From contig NC_061152.1 in the NCBI RefSeq assembly GCF_905220365.1, positions 1,539,001 through 1,603,000 of the forward strand: a stretch of DNA of 64,000 bases. The letters are read 5' to 3'. Under the pieces are notes generated by a model, which had not been told where the DNA came from, made no database searches, and saw only the letters and a list, made by a program, of their open reading frames with translations. Numbering within the stretch: position 1 is the first letter of the stretch; each line of letters opens with the position of its first letter. Both the position numbers and the translations under genes were made by a program. Positions 1-10,987 of this stretch are shown here, one piece after another. The stretch is from Vanessa cardui (taxonomy: Eukaryota > Arthropoda > Insecta > Lepidoptera > Nymphalidae).

Positions 1-324
1 GCCCAGGCACGGAGCATAGACTCTCGGGGGCGCAAGAATAGACAGACTGGGCAGGACTATTGTTATTTCGTTTTGCTCTTATTAAGATTCCGCTGAGCCC
101 CTAGTACTCGATTCTAATACAAACGCACTTACATGCTAGTATCATTAAAAACATACATCGCGCTCATTTTTTTGGCAGCGCACGAGGGTATTTGTGTTTA
201 GTGTTTATCGTTAATGGGCAACGCATTTGCAGTAGTGAACCTGCGTTTAAGTTTTAGTGAGTGAGACAGTAAAATAGGCAAAGGGTCTGCTTAAATAGGG
301 CGCAGTTATAGAAACTCGCTGAGT

Positions 325-640
325 CGAGATGGCCCAGTCGTTAGAACGCGTGCATCTTAACCGATGATTGCGGGTTCAATGCCAGGCAAGCACCGCTGAT
401 TCATGTGCTTAATTTGTCTTTATAATTCATCTCGTGCTCAGCGGTGAAGGAAAACATCGTGAGGAAACCTGCATGTGACATATTTCATAGAAATTCTGCC
501 ACATGTGTATTCCACCAACCCGCATTGGAACAGCGTGGTGAAATATGTTCCAAACCTTCTCCTCAAAAGGAGAGGAGGCCTTTAGCCCAGCAGTGGGAAT
601 TTACAGGCTGTTGTTGTTGTTGTTGTTGTTGTTGTATAGA
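325..640 (+). mobile_element. SINE A, tRNA-derived, (TTG)n tail
   Basis: Full-length copy. The head has a tRNA-like A box (TGGCCCAGTCGTTAGAACG) and B box (GGTTCAATGCC), then a conserved body (AACATCGTGAGGAAACCTG; CCCGCATTGGAACAGCG) and ends in a (TTG)n tail. The layout matches lepidopteran Metulj-type SINEs as I remember them; the family name is inference. An open reading frame through the tail encodes a Cys run and is an artefact of the repeat. Confidence 0.85.
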
Positions 641-1019
641 AGCTCGCACAGGGCGCAGAAAACGCTATTTACGGCACTGTGCTGCTCCGCTGTATATATA
701 TTAGTTTCTTTAATATTTAGGTTATATATTACAATGCAAAGGCCTTTTGCTAGCATCGATCCCATCCAAGCTATCTTTGTTAGAGGAAATATTGTAAAAT
801 TAATGTAGGAATCGTAATTACATTATTACAAAAAGTCCTTTTTTTTAATCATATTAAAAATTTTGCATTGTTTGGGTAATTTGAAATTTTCAAGGTCGAT
901 ATTTAATTAAGATAACAGCAAGTTATCTGAGCAGACATTTCCCAGACAATTGTTACACATATGTGCAATATAACTGAAGATTGTATCATGATTTTTTTAT
1001 AAATATACTCAAAGTAAAG

Positions 1020-1315
1020 TATAAGTAACAGCCTGTAGATTTCCCACTGTTGGGATACGGCGTCATCCACTAAGGAGAGGGTTTGGAACATATTCAACCA
1101 CGCTGTTCCAATGCGGGTTGATGGAATGCACATGTCGCAGAATTTCGATGAAATTAGACACATGCAGGTTTCCTCACGATGTTTTCCCTAACCGAGTATG
1201 AGATGAATTATAAATACAAATTAAGCACATATATATAGCGGTGCTTGCCTGGGTTTGAAGCAATCATCGGTTAAGATGCACGCGTTCTGACCACTAGGCC
1301 ATCTTAGCTCAAAAT
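1020..1315 (-). mobile_element. SINE A copy in left arm
   Basis: Reverse-oriented tRNA-derived SINE with body and tRNA-like head, tail of the TTACTT type at the 1005-1030 end. Mirrored by the copy at 4195-4500. Confidence 0.8.
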
Positions 1316-2556
1316 ATACTTATATAATTTTAATTAAAAAAAAAAAATTTAGTACGGCTTTGATTTCTAAATGCGTTTTATTTGAAATAACATTTATTAG
1401 TATGATCATTGATTCAGTTATCGACACCGTATTGTGGGACTCCCGTCACTTCCTCTCGTGGCGTGGTGCGGCGAGCTGGTACTGCCTGGCACGACAAAAA
1501 CAAAAGACGGTGGATTTTGAACGGGCAGGACGAAGAAAGCTGGTCACGTTAGCATGCGTAAGCGATCCCATAACATCCCACGAAAAACAGAGAGGGTACC
1601 GCTGGTTTTTAGTGGGTAAACCCGGTGTGCTTGGGCGCACTCGGCGTTCAGGGCACCGGGGAGTACCACACACCCCCCACTTTCCATCATGGAGAAGCGC
1701 GTAATGCGTTTTTCCAGCGAGAAAAAAGGGGAAGAAGAAAGCTAGATTGTGGATGGTCGGTAAAAGGATATAGTTATATACAATAATCGGATAAATAACA
1801 TGTGTGTCGATTGGTAAATTAATATAGTGACATAGATTAATGTTACGTGAGTAGTTTTATTAACCGACTTCAAAAAAAGGAGGAGGTTCTCAATTCGTCG
1901 GGGCCTTTTTTTTTTTTTTATTTTTTATGTATGTTACCGAATTACTCGAAGATGGCTGGGCCGATTTTGACAATTCTTTTTTTGTTTGAAAGGGCATGTT
2001 TTACAGGTGGTCCCATTGTCAGGAGATAAGGATCTGATGATGGGATCCTGGAGAAATCGAGGGAACTCCTCAAATTTTAAAGGCACACCTATAGTGATTT
2101 CGGTTTTATTCAAAGTGCCTTGGGTATATGCTCACGAAAAGTGACATTTGATGAAGTGGAACTGATGATGAAGACCACAACTGGTAATCAGAACCTATTA
2201 GTAAGTAACTATTTTACGGGTTTAGTTCTATTTCTTTAAGATAGTCGTCAAGCAATTGATGTTAGTAAACATGCCTATGATGAAGTCTAGCTGATGGTGG
2301 ACTACCAGGAGAACTCCTCAATGATTAACGGCATTGCATCGGGAAAATGGTATTGTCTAATTGGCGATAAGCAGTTAACATTAGGCTATTGTAAAATAGG
2401 TAACGCTTAATTTGAGTTGCAGTCCACATCGTATTGAAACGGCGTTGAGTTATGTTTAGAGTCGAAAGCCGAAATGTACTGAGTATAATAAAGTGAATGA
2501 CAAACACTACCAATTGTAATTATTTTAATTTTAATTATAAATAACAAAACAACACT

Positions 2557-2947
2557 GAAAAGCAGTAAATAAATTTTTATAAATAAAAAAAAAACCGCCT
2601 TCAAAAATGAACTAAAAAGAAAAAAATAATCAGTTACATCCATATCCAATTTACGATTTTTTAATCACCTTTTGAAGTCGGTGCCAACAAAGTAAATAAA
2701 TTCCTGTATTGAAATCATTTAATTTGTATCGATAGTAAGGTTTGTCTAATGGTGTCATCTATACAATAAATAGATTTAGTTTTTGTATGTATGTATTATG
2801 TACTTATATTAGCAACGTTGGCACAGACTTTGAGAGGTGATTAAAAAATCGTAAATTGGATATGGATGTAACTGATTATTTTTTTCTTTTTAGTTCATTT
2901 TTGAAGGCGGTTTTTTTTTATTTATAAAAATTTATTTACTGCTTTTC
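2557..2947. mobile_element. Inverted-repeat MITE at the palindrome centre
   Basis: The centre of the palindrome is an element whose own ends are inverted repeats of over 100 bp, around an asymmetric core at 2670-2835. 2557-2935 recurs without length change at 6301-6679, which shows that this central piece exists as a separate repeat unit. It carries TTTTGAAGTCGGTGCCAAC-like motifs, a theme shared with fragments near 23.8 and 49.6 kb. No coding capacity is visible. Confidence 0.75.
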
Positions 2948-4194
2948 AGTGTTGTTTTGTTATTTATAATTAAAATTAAAATAATTACAATTGGTAGTGT
3001 TTGTCATTCACTTTATTATACTCAGTACATTTCGGCTTTCGACTCTAAACATAACTCAACGCCGTTTCAATACGATGTGGACTGCAACTCAAATTAAGCG
3101 TTACCTATTTTACAATAGCCTAATGTTAACTGCTTATCGCCAATTAGACAATACCATTTTCCCGATGCAATGCCGTTAATCATTGAGGAGTTCTCCTGGT
3201 AGTCCACCATCAGCTAGACTTCATCATAGGCATGTTTACTAACATCAATTGCTTGACGACTATCTTAAAGAAATAGAACTAAACCCGTAAAATAGTTACT
3301 TACTAATAGGTTCTGATTACCAGTTGTGGTCTTCATCATCAGTTCCACTTCATCAAATGTCACTTTTCGTGAGCATATACCCAAGGCACTTTGAATAAAA
3401 CCGAAATCACTATAGGTGTGCCTTTAAAATTTGAGGAGTTCCCTCGATTTCTCCAGGATCCCATCATCAGATCCTTATCTCCTGACAATGGGACCACCTG
3501 TAAAACATGCCCTTTCAAACAAAAAAAGAATTGTCAAAATCGGCCCAGCCATCTTCGAGTAATTCGGTAACATACATAAAAAATAAAAAAAAAAAAAAGG
3601 CCCCGACGAATTGAGAACCTCCTCCTTTTTTTGAAGTCGGTTAATAAAACTACTCACGTAACATTAATCTATGTCACTATATTAATTTACCAATCGACAC
3701 ACATGTTATTTATCCGATTATTGTATATAACTATATCCTTTTACCGACCATCCACAATCTAGCTTTCTTCTTCCCCTTTTTTCTCGCTGGAAAAACGCAT
3801 TACGCGCTTCTCCATGATGGAAAGTGGGGGGTGTGTGGTACTCCCCGGTGCCCTGAACGCCGAGTGCGCCCAAGCACACCGGGTTTACCCACTAAAAACC
3901 AGCGGTACCCTCTCTGTTTTTCGTGGGATGTTATGGGATCGCTTACGCATGCTAACGTGACCAGCTTTCTTCGTCCTGCCCGTTCAAAATCCACCGTCTT
4001 TTGTTTTTGTCGTGCCAGGCAGTACCAGCTCGCCGCACCACGCCACGAGAGGAAGTGACGGGAGTCCCACAATACGGTGTCGATAACTGAATCAATGATC
4101 ATACTAATAAATGTTATTTCAAATAAAACGCATTTAGAAATCAAAGCCGTACTAAATTTTTTTTTTTTAATTAAAATTATATAAGTATATTTTG

Positions 4195-4500
4195 AGCTAA
4201 GATGGCCTAGTGGTCAGAACGCGTGCATCTTAACCGATGATTGCTTCAAACCCAGGCAAGCACCGCTATATATATGTGCTTAATTTGTATTTATAATTCA
4301 TCTCATACTCGGTTAGGGAAAACATCGTGAGGAAACCTGCATGTGTCTAATTTCATCGAAATTCTGCGACATGTGCATTCCATCAACCCGCATTGGAACA
4401 GCGTGGTTGAATATGTTCCAAACCCTCTCCTTAGTGGATGACGCCGTATCCCAACAGTGGGAAATCTACAGGCTGTTACTTATACTTTACTTTGAGTATA
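4195..4500 (+). mobile_element. SINE A copy in right arm
   Basis: Mirror of the 1020-1315 copy. Head begins GATGGCCTAGTGGTCAGAAC and the tail is TTACTTATACTTTACTT, so it belongs to the TTACT-tailed subfamily. Confidence 0.8.
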
Positions 4501-4811
4501 TTTATAAAAAAATCATGATACAATCTTCAGTTATATTGCACATATGTGTAACAATTGTCTGGGAAATGTCTGCTCAGATAACTTGCTGTTATCTTAATTA
4601 AATATCGACCTTGAAAATTTCAAATTACCGAAACAATGCAAAATTTTTAATATAATTCAAAAAAAGGACTTTTTATAATAGTGTAATTACGATTCCTACA
4701 TTAATTTTACAATATTTCCTCTAACAAAGATAGCTTGGATGGGATCACTGCTAGCAAAAGGCCTTTACATTGTAATATATAACCTAAATATTAAAGAAAC
4801 TAATATATATA

Positions 4812-5549
4812 CAGCGGAGCAGCTAAGTGAGGAAGGGCCCGGGTGTACAGTGCCGTAAATAGCCTTTTCTGCGCCCTGTGCGAGCTTCTATACAACAACA
4901 ACAACAACAGCAGCCTGTAAATTCCCACAGCTGGGTTAAAGGCCTCCTCTCCTTTTGAGGAGATGGTTTGGAACATATTCCACCACGCTGTTCCAATGCG
5001 GGTTGGTGGAGTACACATGTGGCAGAATTTCTATGAAATATGTCACATGCAGGTTTCCTCACGATGTTTTCCTTCACCGCTGAGCACGAGATGAATTATA
5101 AAGACAAATTAAGCACATGAATCAGCGGTGCTCGCCTGGGTTTGAACCCGCAATCATCGGTTAAGATGCACGCGTTCTAACCACTGGGCCATCTCGACTC
5201 AGCGAGCTTCTATAACTGCGCCCTATTTAAGCAGACCCTTTGCCTATTTTACTATCACACTCACTAAAACTTTACCGCAGGTTCACTACTGCAAATGCGT
5301 TGCCCTTGAAATATAAACACTAAACACAAATACGCTCGTGCGCTGCCAAAATATGAGCGCGTTGAATGTTTTTGATGATACTAGCATGTAAGTACGTTTG
5401 TATTGGAATCGAGTACTAGGGGCTCAGCGGAATCTTAACAAGAGCAAAACGAAATAACAATAGTCCTGCCCAGTCTGTCTATTCTTGCGCCCCCGAGAGT
5501 CTATGCTCCGTGCCTGGGCACCGGTGGCACCGCACTATGTACGCCACTG
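4812..5549 (+). mobile_element. Probable hAT-like element carrying a SINE
   Basis: Begins with a diverged form (CAGCGGAGCAGCTAAG) of the terminus CAGTGGCGTAGCTAGG seen at 5592, 27898 and 30167, and ends TACGCCACTG. The sequence just before it (4773-4811) is repeated just after it (5551-5591), so the unit plus flank looks tandemly duplicated with the next hAT-like copy. The element ends are inferred and the target duplication is not clean. Confidence 0.5.
4896..5205 (-). mobile_element. SINE A copy in right arm, (TTG)n tail
   Basis: Mirror of 325-640. Its tail is shorter than that of the left-arm copy, one of the differences showing that the outer arms are independently evolving sequences. 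Confidence 0.8.
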
Positions 5550-5591
5550 GTAATATATAACATAAATATCGAAGTAACATATATATATATA

Positions 5592-6061
5592 CAGTGACGT
5601 AGCTAGGTGCTTAAGGGCCCCGGTGCATAGAAAAATCATCGGACCCTCATCCCCTCTTTCCCATCGCTCTTTAACTAATAATTACCCTTTATAATAGATA
5701 CCAAATAGGAAATATATAAATAAATAAATATAAGACAACATCACATACATTACTCTGATCCCAATGTGAGTAGCTAAAGCACTTGTGTTTTGGAAGATCA
5801 GAAGTAACGACGGCACAAACACCCAGACCCGAGACGACATAGACAACTAATGATAATCTACATCAACTCAGCCGCGAATCCAAGACCTCGGAGTGGGGTA
5901 CCCATGAAAACCGGTGTACACACTCGACCACGTAGGTCGTCAAGACGTCAAATATTGTGCGAAGGGTCGTGATATTCTAGCTTCAGAAGCTTAAGGTTTA
6001 GAGGGCCCCCTAACTCCGGGGCCCTGGTGCACCACCTGGCCCTACGATACCTACGCCACTG
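5592..6061 (+). mobile_element. hAT-like MITE (family N1) with nested SINE B
   Basis: Inverted termini CAGTGACGTAGCTAGG and CTACGCCACTG, flanked on both sides by the 8-base duplication TATATATA (5584-5591 and 6062-6069). An 8-bp duplication is typical of hAT transposons. A minus-strand SINE B copy (about 5728-5942) has inserted inside it. No transposase is encoded. Confidence 0.8.
5728..5942 (-). mobile_element. SINE B, tRNA-derived
   Basis: Second tRNA-derived SINE family. Reading on the minus strand, a head with an A-box-like GGTCGAG and a degenerate B box is followed by a body with TGGGTGTTTGTGCCGTCGTT and an end near ATTACTCTGATCCCAATG (plus-strand spelling). Nested inside the hAT-like MITE. 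Confidence 0.8.
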
Positions 6062-6300
6062 TATATATAACGAGGAGTCAGGCATCAGCTCGTGATCAGA
6101 TATGATGATATTCAAAATATAAGTTCACATTCACATTCGTAACATATTTCTTTCGATATATAAATTTTTTCGCTGTTTTACGTCATACTAATGTAGTCTC
6201 TATATGTAGTATCTATATATACATATAATAAAATTGGGAGTAAACTTATATAATAGGGAGTAACTTAGGCTACAATATTTTTGTAAAATTCAAATGCGAA

Positions 6301-6679
6301 GAAAAGCAGTAAATAAATTTTTATAAATAAAAAAAAAACCGCCTTCAAAAATGAACTAAAAAGAAAAAAATAATCAGTTACATCCATATCCAATTTACGA
6401 TTTTTTAATCACCTTTTGAAGTCGGTGCCAACAAAGTAAATAAATTCCTGTATTGAAATCATTTAATTTGTATCGATAGTAAGGTTTGTCTAATGGTGTC
6501 ATCTATACAATAAATAGATTTAGTTTTTGTATGTATGTATTATGTACTTATATTAGCAACGTTGGCACAGACTTTGAGAGGTGATTAAAAAATCGTAAAT
6601 TGGATATGGATGTAACTGATTATTTTTTTCTTTTTAGTTCATTTTTGAAGGCGGTTTTTTTTTATTTATAAAAATTTAT
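6301..6679 (+). mobile_element. Second copy of the palindrome-centre MITE
   Basis: Aligns to 2557-2935 with a constant offset of 3744 and no length change, including a 10-A run and the asymmetric core. Its left end carries 12 bases (GAAAAGCAGTAA) that lie outside the symmetric part of the palindrome centre, with no matching extension on the right. It is very recent or recently homogenised. Confidence 0.85.
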
Positions 6680-6697
6680 GACAATCGCGTGTTCATA

Positions 6698-6899
6698 TCC
6701 AAGCACCACCACATATATATGAGCTTAATTCGTGTTTATAATTCATTAGGAAACTTACATGTGTCAAATTTAATAGAAATTCTGCCACATGTGTATTCCG
6801 CCGACGCATTAGAACAATGTGGTGGAATATGTTCCAAACCCTCTCCTTAATGGGAGAGGAGGCCTTAGCCCAGCAGTGGGAAATTTACAGGCTGTTATT
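6698..6899 (+). mobile_element. SINE A, 5'-truncated
   Basis: Lacks the tRNA-like promoter but keeps the AAGCACCACC junction and the conserved body to the GGCTGTTATTG end. Confidence 0.75.
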
Positions 6900-7058
6900 G
6901 CTAAGTTTGAAATGTGTGATATCTCCTAAAACATTCATCACAAGGATACATACATACCTTTTTAAATGACTTCGAAAAAAGGAGGTTATCACTTTAACAT
7001 ATATATATATATATGTATCACTGTTAGAATTGAATTATATTTGATAACTATTCTATTC

Positions 7059-7589
7059 TTGGTGGTAGGGCTTTGTGCAAGCCCGCCTGGGTAGGTACCA
7101 CCCACTCATCAGATATTCTACCGCCAAACAACAGTACGCAGTATTGTTGTGTTCCGGTTTGAAGTGTGAGTAAGTGTAACTATAGCTCAAGGGACATAAC
7201 GTCTTAATTCCCAAAGTTGGTGGCGCATAGACGATGTAAGGAATAGTTAATATTTTCAGGCAAGCACCACTATATATGTATATGTGCTTAATTTGTGTTT
7301 ATAATTCATCTCGTGCTCAGCGGTAAAGGAAAACATCGTGAGGAAACCTGCATGCGTCGAATCTCATCGAAATTCTGCCACATGTGCATTCCACCAACCC
7401 GCATTAGAACAGCGTGGTGGAATATGTTCCAAACCCTCTCCTTAATGGAAGAGGAGGCCTTATCTCAGCAGTAGGAAATGTACAGGCTGTTACTTTACTT
7501 TACTTTACTTACAGCGTCATTGTCTATGGGTGATGGTGACTACTTACCATCAAGTGGCCCATATGCTCGTCCGCCAACCTATTCTATAT
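7059..7589 (+). mobile_element. Element C split by a SINE A insertion
   Basis: 7059-7251 and 7510-7589 are two halves of a common dispersed element (element C) of about 280 bp that starts CTTGGTGGTAGGGCTTTGTG and ends GTCCGCCAACCTAT. A SINE A copy with a TTTACT tail (about 7252-7509) sits between the halves, so the SINE is younger. Element C occurs in both orientations at least a dozen times in the window and encodes no protein. Confidence 0.8.
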
Positions 7590-7604
7590 AAAAATATACT
7601 AGCG

Positions 7605-8093
7605 ACCCGACCTGGTATCGCACGTATGCAATGCTTATAGTAAATATAATACAGAATTTTTATTGTTTTTTTTTTATTATATTATCCATGTATTATATAC
7701 AAAAACCTTCCTCTCGAATCACTCTATCTATTTATAAAAACCGCATCAAAATCCGTTGCGTAGTTTTAAAGATTTAAGCATATATAAGGATATAGGGACA
7801 GAGAAAGCGACTTTGTTTTATACTAAGTGTTTACTAGCGACCCCCGGCTTTGCACGGGTGCAATACTGATACAAAATATGCTACAGAATTTATTTACGAC
7901 ATCACATTAGAAACTTCTATAATTATCAATGTTTCTTTAATATATTGTCCATGTATTATATACAAAAACCGCCCTCTCGAATCACTCTATCTATTCAAAA
8001 AAAAACGCATCAAAATCCGTTGCGTAGTTTCAAAGATTTAAGCGTACATAAGGATATAGGGACAGAGAAAGCGACTTTGTTTTATACTATGTA
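7605..8093. mobile_element. Two tandem Helitron-like elements (type D)
   Basis: Two similar units, 7605-7826 and 7832-8093. Each starts CTAGCGACCC and contains TCCGTTGCGTAGTTT and GCGACTTTGTTTTATACT. The CTAG boundary and GC-rich start resemble the reversed 3' end of small lepidopteran Helitrons. Other copies lie at about 11275-11575, 11645-11900, 28915-29040 and 39925-40655. Confidence 0.6.
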
Positions 8094-8382
8094 GTGATAA
8101 TAATAATAACTAATGAGGGTGATCCATTTAGGCTTTCAAGCACGTGTGCTTAATTTTATAAGTGTATGTTTGTTAACAAATTTCTCGAAAAGTAAAAGTC
8201 GTATTGAGATTATCATTTATAATCTAAGTTAGGCCCACTTTACCTTAAGGAACAGAGTAAGCTTATTTTTAGTTATACATTTATTTCTTATTTTTGGCTC
8301 ACTAGATGTTTTTTTTAAGTCAGTTAAACAAATCTGTGCTCTGGGTGGCAGGCATACAGACCACCTGATGGTATGTCCATTT

Positions 8383-8707
8383 TCAACTTTGCCGTTTAAT
8401 AAATTCAAATCATTTTTAAAAATACATTGTTGAAATAGGCATATTATTCAATACAAGATTATACAGACGATAAAAAAGGAATTAATACCTGTTGACTTCC
8501 AGGCAGGATATATTACATTCATATATAATTGTATTTAACTAACATGATTGTATTTTTAAATGTTGAAAAAGAGTAACGAGTTTCTTGCCGGTTCTTCTCG
8601 GTAGAATCTACTTTCGGAACCGGTGGTAGCTTCACTTAATTGTAAAATGTCGATTCAAAAGTGCTTGTAAAAGCCTACTTGAATAAAGTTTATATTGATA
8701 TTTTTGT
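8383..8707 (+). mobile_element. Non-LTR retrotransposon 3' end (LINE-A)
   Basis: Dispersed 3' terminal sequence with GACTTCCAGGCAGGATATAT, GGTTCTTCTCGGTAGAATCT, ACCGGTGGTAGCTTCACTT and an end at AATAAAGTTTATATTGAT. The 5'-truncated copies of variable length ending at one fixed 3' point are the signature of LINE retrotransposition. No intact frame remains. Confidence 0.75.
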
Positions 8708-8708
8708 G

Positions 8709-8936
8709 GCCACCACAATAGACAATGGCGATATGAGAAATATTAACTATTCCTTACATCGTCAATGCGCCACCAACCTTGGGAACTAAGATGTTATGTC
8801 CCTTGTGCCTGTAGTTACACTGGCTCACTTGCCCTTCAAACCGGAACACAACAATACGAGTATTGTTGTTTAGCGGTAGAATATCTGATTAGTGGGTACT
8901 ACCTACCCAGACTGGCTTGCACAAATCCCAACCACC
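8709..8936 (-). mobile_element. Element C copy
   Basis: Reverse-oriented, nearly full-length copy that begins directly at the end of the LINE-A tail. Confidence 0.75.
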
Positions 8937-9049
8937 TAATAAATATTATTAATTAAGTATTTATTTGAATGAAAAGCATTAAAGATTATTCTTTTGCCAA
9001 TTAAAGAAAATGTTAAAGTACGCTTGTGTGCAAAAAGTTACTATAAAAT

Positions 9050-9291
9050 TAGTGAGTTTATGTTTGATAGCACACCTTGGGAATGAAACGATCGCCTCCT
9101 GGCTGCTTCTAATCATATACAATATTTGTATAAAATAAAATTGACAATTTAAAAGTCACGCTGAGTTTCCCTTGCTGTTTCTTCTCAGGTCAGGGTGTTC
9201 CTTTTTCCGAACCGGTGGTACTGTTTCTATTGACCATCAAAACGAAAGTGTACTTCTATCTTGAATAAAGCAATTTGAGTTTGAATAAGTA
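9050..9291 (+). mobile_element. Non-LTR retrotransposon 3' end (LINE-B)
   Basis: Carries TAGCACACCTTGGGAATGAA, CGATCGCCTC and an end of GAGTTTGA repeats. The same family at 58205-58604 keeps a reading frame that looks like the C-terminus of a LINE polymerase protein. Confidence 0.7.
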
Positions 9292-9404
9292 AGTGTAATG
9301 CTTCTATATTATTCTATAAAGAAATTTGAGCTTTGAATTGGAATTAATACTATTTTAAAATTAAAAGTAAGAAGTTTTTAAATGTTAAACTACTGAGTCC
9401 TTTC

Positions 9405-9600
9405 AGAAGGTTTTGGAACTTTTTCACCACAATTTTCCAATAAAAGTTGATGGAATACACACGTGTCAAATTTCTATGAAATTAGACACATGCAGACACA
9501 CGATGTATTCCTTGAGAACGAGATGAATTATAAACACGAATAAAGCACATGAATATTCAGTGCTCGGATGTGAATCTGCGATCTAGGGAAACTATAGATG
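9405..9600 (-). mobile_element. Old SINE A copy
   Basis: Recognisable body (TAGACACATGCAG, AACGAGATGAATTATAAACA) but many substitutions; older than the other copies. Confidence 0.6.
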
Positions 9601-9867
9601 ATAGAACAAATATATCTTCTACAATATTAAAGAACATATAAATATATACATATATATCTTTTTTATACGTTTTGATTGCAATTTCGATTATCACGGCACA
9701 TATCAAATGTTCCGATCCCCATTTTAGCATAAGATTCATGAATTATATATTAGTAAATGTGTTTTAAAGCTACGCCATAATTGTTTCCACGCTCAGTTCC
9801 AATCTTGCTCTCGAGCTTGCTGTACATTTGATTCGACTAAGGATTTTATTTGGTAAGTGTTTTGTAT

Positions 9868-10127
9868 ATACTAGCTGTGACCGCGACCTTGCACGCGTTT
9901 GAATTTATTATAGACTAAGTTACTCTCTATTATATCAGTTATCTGTCAGTGAAAGTCCCGTCAAAATCGGAACAGCCGTTCCAGAGATTAGCCGGAACAA
10001 ACAGCCAGATCGATAAAAATTGTAAAAAAAGTTATTTTGGTATATGTACCATGTTATCATACATTGAGTAATTAAGGGCTATTTTAATATTACAAACAGA
10101 CACTCCAATTTTATTATATGTATAGAT
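9868..10127. mobile_element. Helitron-like element (type E)
   Basis: Starts CTAGCTGTGACCGCGACC and contains GTGAAAGTCCCGTCAAAATC and CAGACACTCCAATTTTATTA. Related copies lie at about 28141-28375 and 44270-44545. Likely non-autonomous. Confidence 0.55.
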
Positions 10128-10145
10128 ATATCAACTAAGAAATTC

Positions 10146-10290
10146 AAATCAAGATAAACTTTATTCAAGTAGGCCTTTACTTTTGAATCGTCATTTTACA
10201 ATTAAGAGAAGCTACCACCGTTTCGGAAAGTAGAATCTACGAAGAACCGGCAAGAAACTCAGTAGTTACTCTTTTTTAACATTTATAAAT
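10146..10290 (-). mobile_element. LINE-A 3' fragment
   Basis: Reverse-oriented 3' end with the ACTTTATTCAAGTAGGC and GAAGAACCGGCAAGAAACTC motifs. Confidence 0.7.
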
Positions 10291-10987
10291 ACAAAGTCAT
10301 TTTAATAATTAAATACATATACAGCATCTAGAAGACTCAGGACAATCTTAAGTAACATAGTTGCGTTTTTCCGACATGTTTAACAATTATCATTTTATTT
10401 CAACTTATTTACAAGAAAACCCTAATAAATTATATACCAAAACCTTCCTTATGAATCCGTCTGTTTAATATTGAAAACCGCATGAAAATCCGTTCAGTAG
10501 TTTTGGAGTTTTTTTGCAAACAAACAGACAGACAGACTTTGTTTTATAATATATAGTGATGTAAAGAAATTTTTGTGTGTGAAAATAAAATATTAAATTA
10601 TTATTAAACAGCGTAAAATTTATATGTCTGTCTGTCTATGAAGTATCTTTTTAGATATTGTGTTAAAAACTATGAAATTTGTATGTTAACGTATGTGTTT
10701 AAATATACAGCATAGTAAATTGATGAATTGGGAACACAAATCTTTTCTGTTTAATATCTTTGAAAATATTCATTCAAATTACATGCTGTAAAGCCATATT
10801 GATCTATATTAAATGCACAATGTATTTAAGATACTTTATTGGTTGGGTCAATGATGTATTGCTTTAAATTGATTTATAAATAAGTCATTATTTCTCTTTA
10901 AAGGTGAAGGATAAGAAATGGTTTTTGTGGGTTATCTCTAAGAAGATAAAGACTTTTTTGTAGACCTTTTGAAGGTACAATACAATC

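Larger units (their letters stand above)
1..2669 (+). repeat. Left arm of giant palindrome
   Basis: Reads as the reverse complement of 2836-5519. Position 1 pairs with 5519. From about 903 inward every pair of coordinates sums to 5504, so there is no length difference over roughly 1.8 kb, including a 14-base homopolymer run near 1905. Outside about 900 there are substitutions, a microsatellite length difference and an extra stretch of about 24 bp in the right arm. The arm is a mosaic of dispersed repeats: SINE A copies at 325-640 and 1020-1315, a unit at 1315-1780 that recurs near 54.5 kb, and a unit with a GAAGTCGGTTAA-type end that recurs near 55.2 kb. Open frames inside it (up to 114 aa) look non-coding. 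Homology already runs at base 1, so the arm may continue outside the window. Confidence 0.93.
2836..5519 (-). repeat. Right arm of giant palindrome
   Basis: Inverted copy of 1-2669. The part 2836-4601 matches the left arm without indels; 4602-5519 is slightly diverged. It contains SINE A copies at 4195-4500 (plus) and 4896-5205 (minus), mirroring the left arm. The extra stretch near 4812-4850 looks like the end of an hAT-like element, and the flank at 5520-5549 looks like the other end of the same family. Confidence 0.93.

Noticed and set aside
444..704. Open frame with a run of nine Cys (and similar frames at 4823-5077, 14715-14900, 26415-26645)
   Set aside because: They are translations of SINE A bodies through the TTG/CAA tail, repeated at every copy; not genes.
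1360..1704. 114-aa frame, duplicated identically at 3800-4144
   Set aside because: The duplicate is only the palindrome arm. The relative near 54.6 kb does not keep the frame, so it is not under coding selection.
1..5519. Assembly fold-back artefact as the explanation of the palindrome
   Set aside because: Not fully excluded, but the outer arms differ by substitutions and indels, which a simple fold-back of one molecule would not give. The caveat remains for the invariant inner arms.
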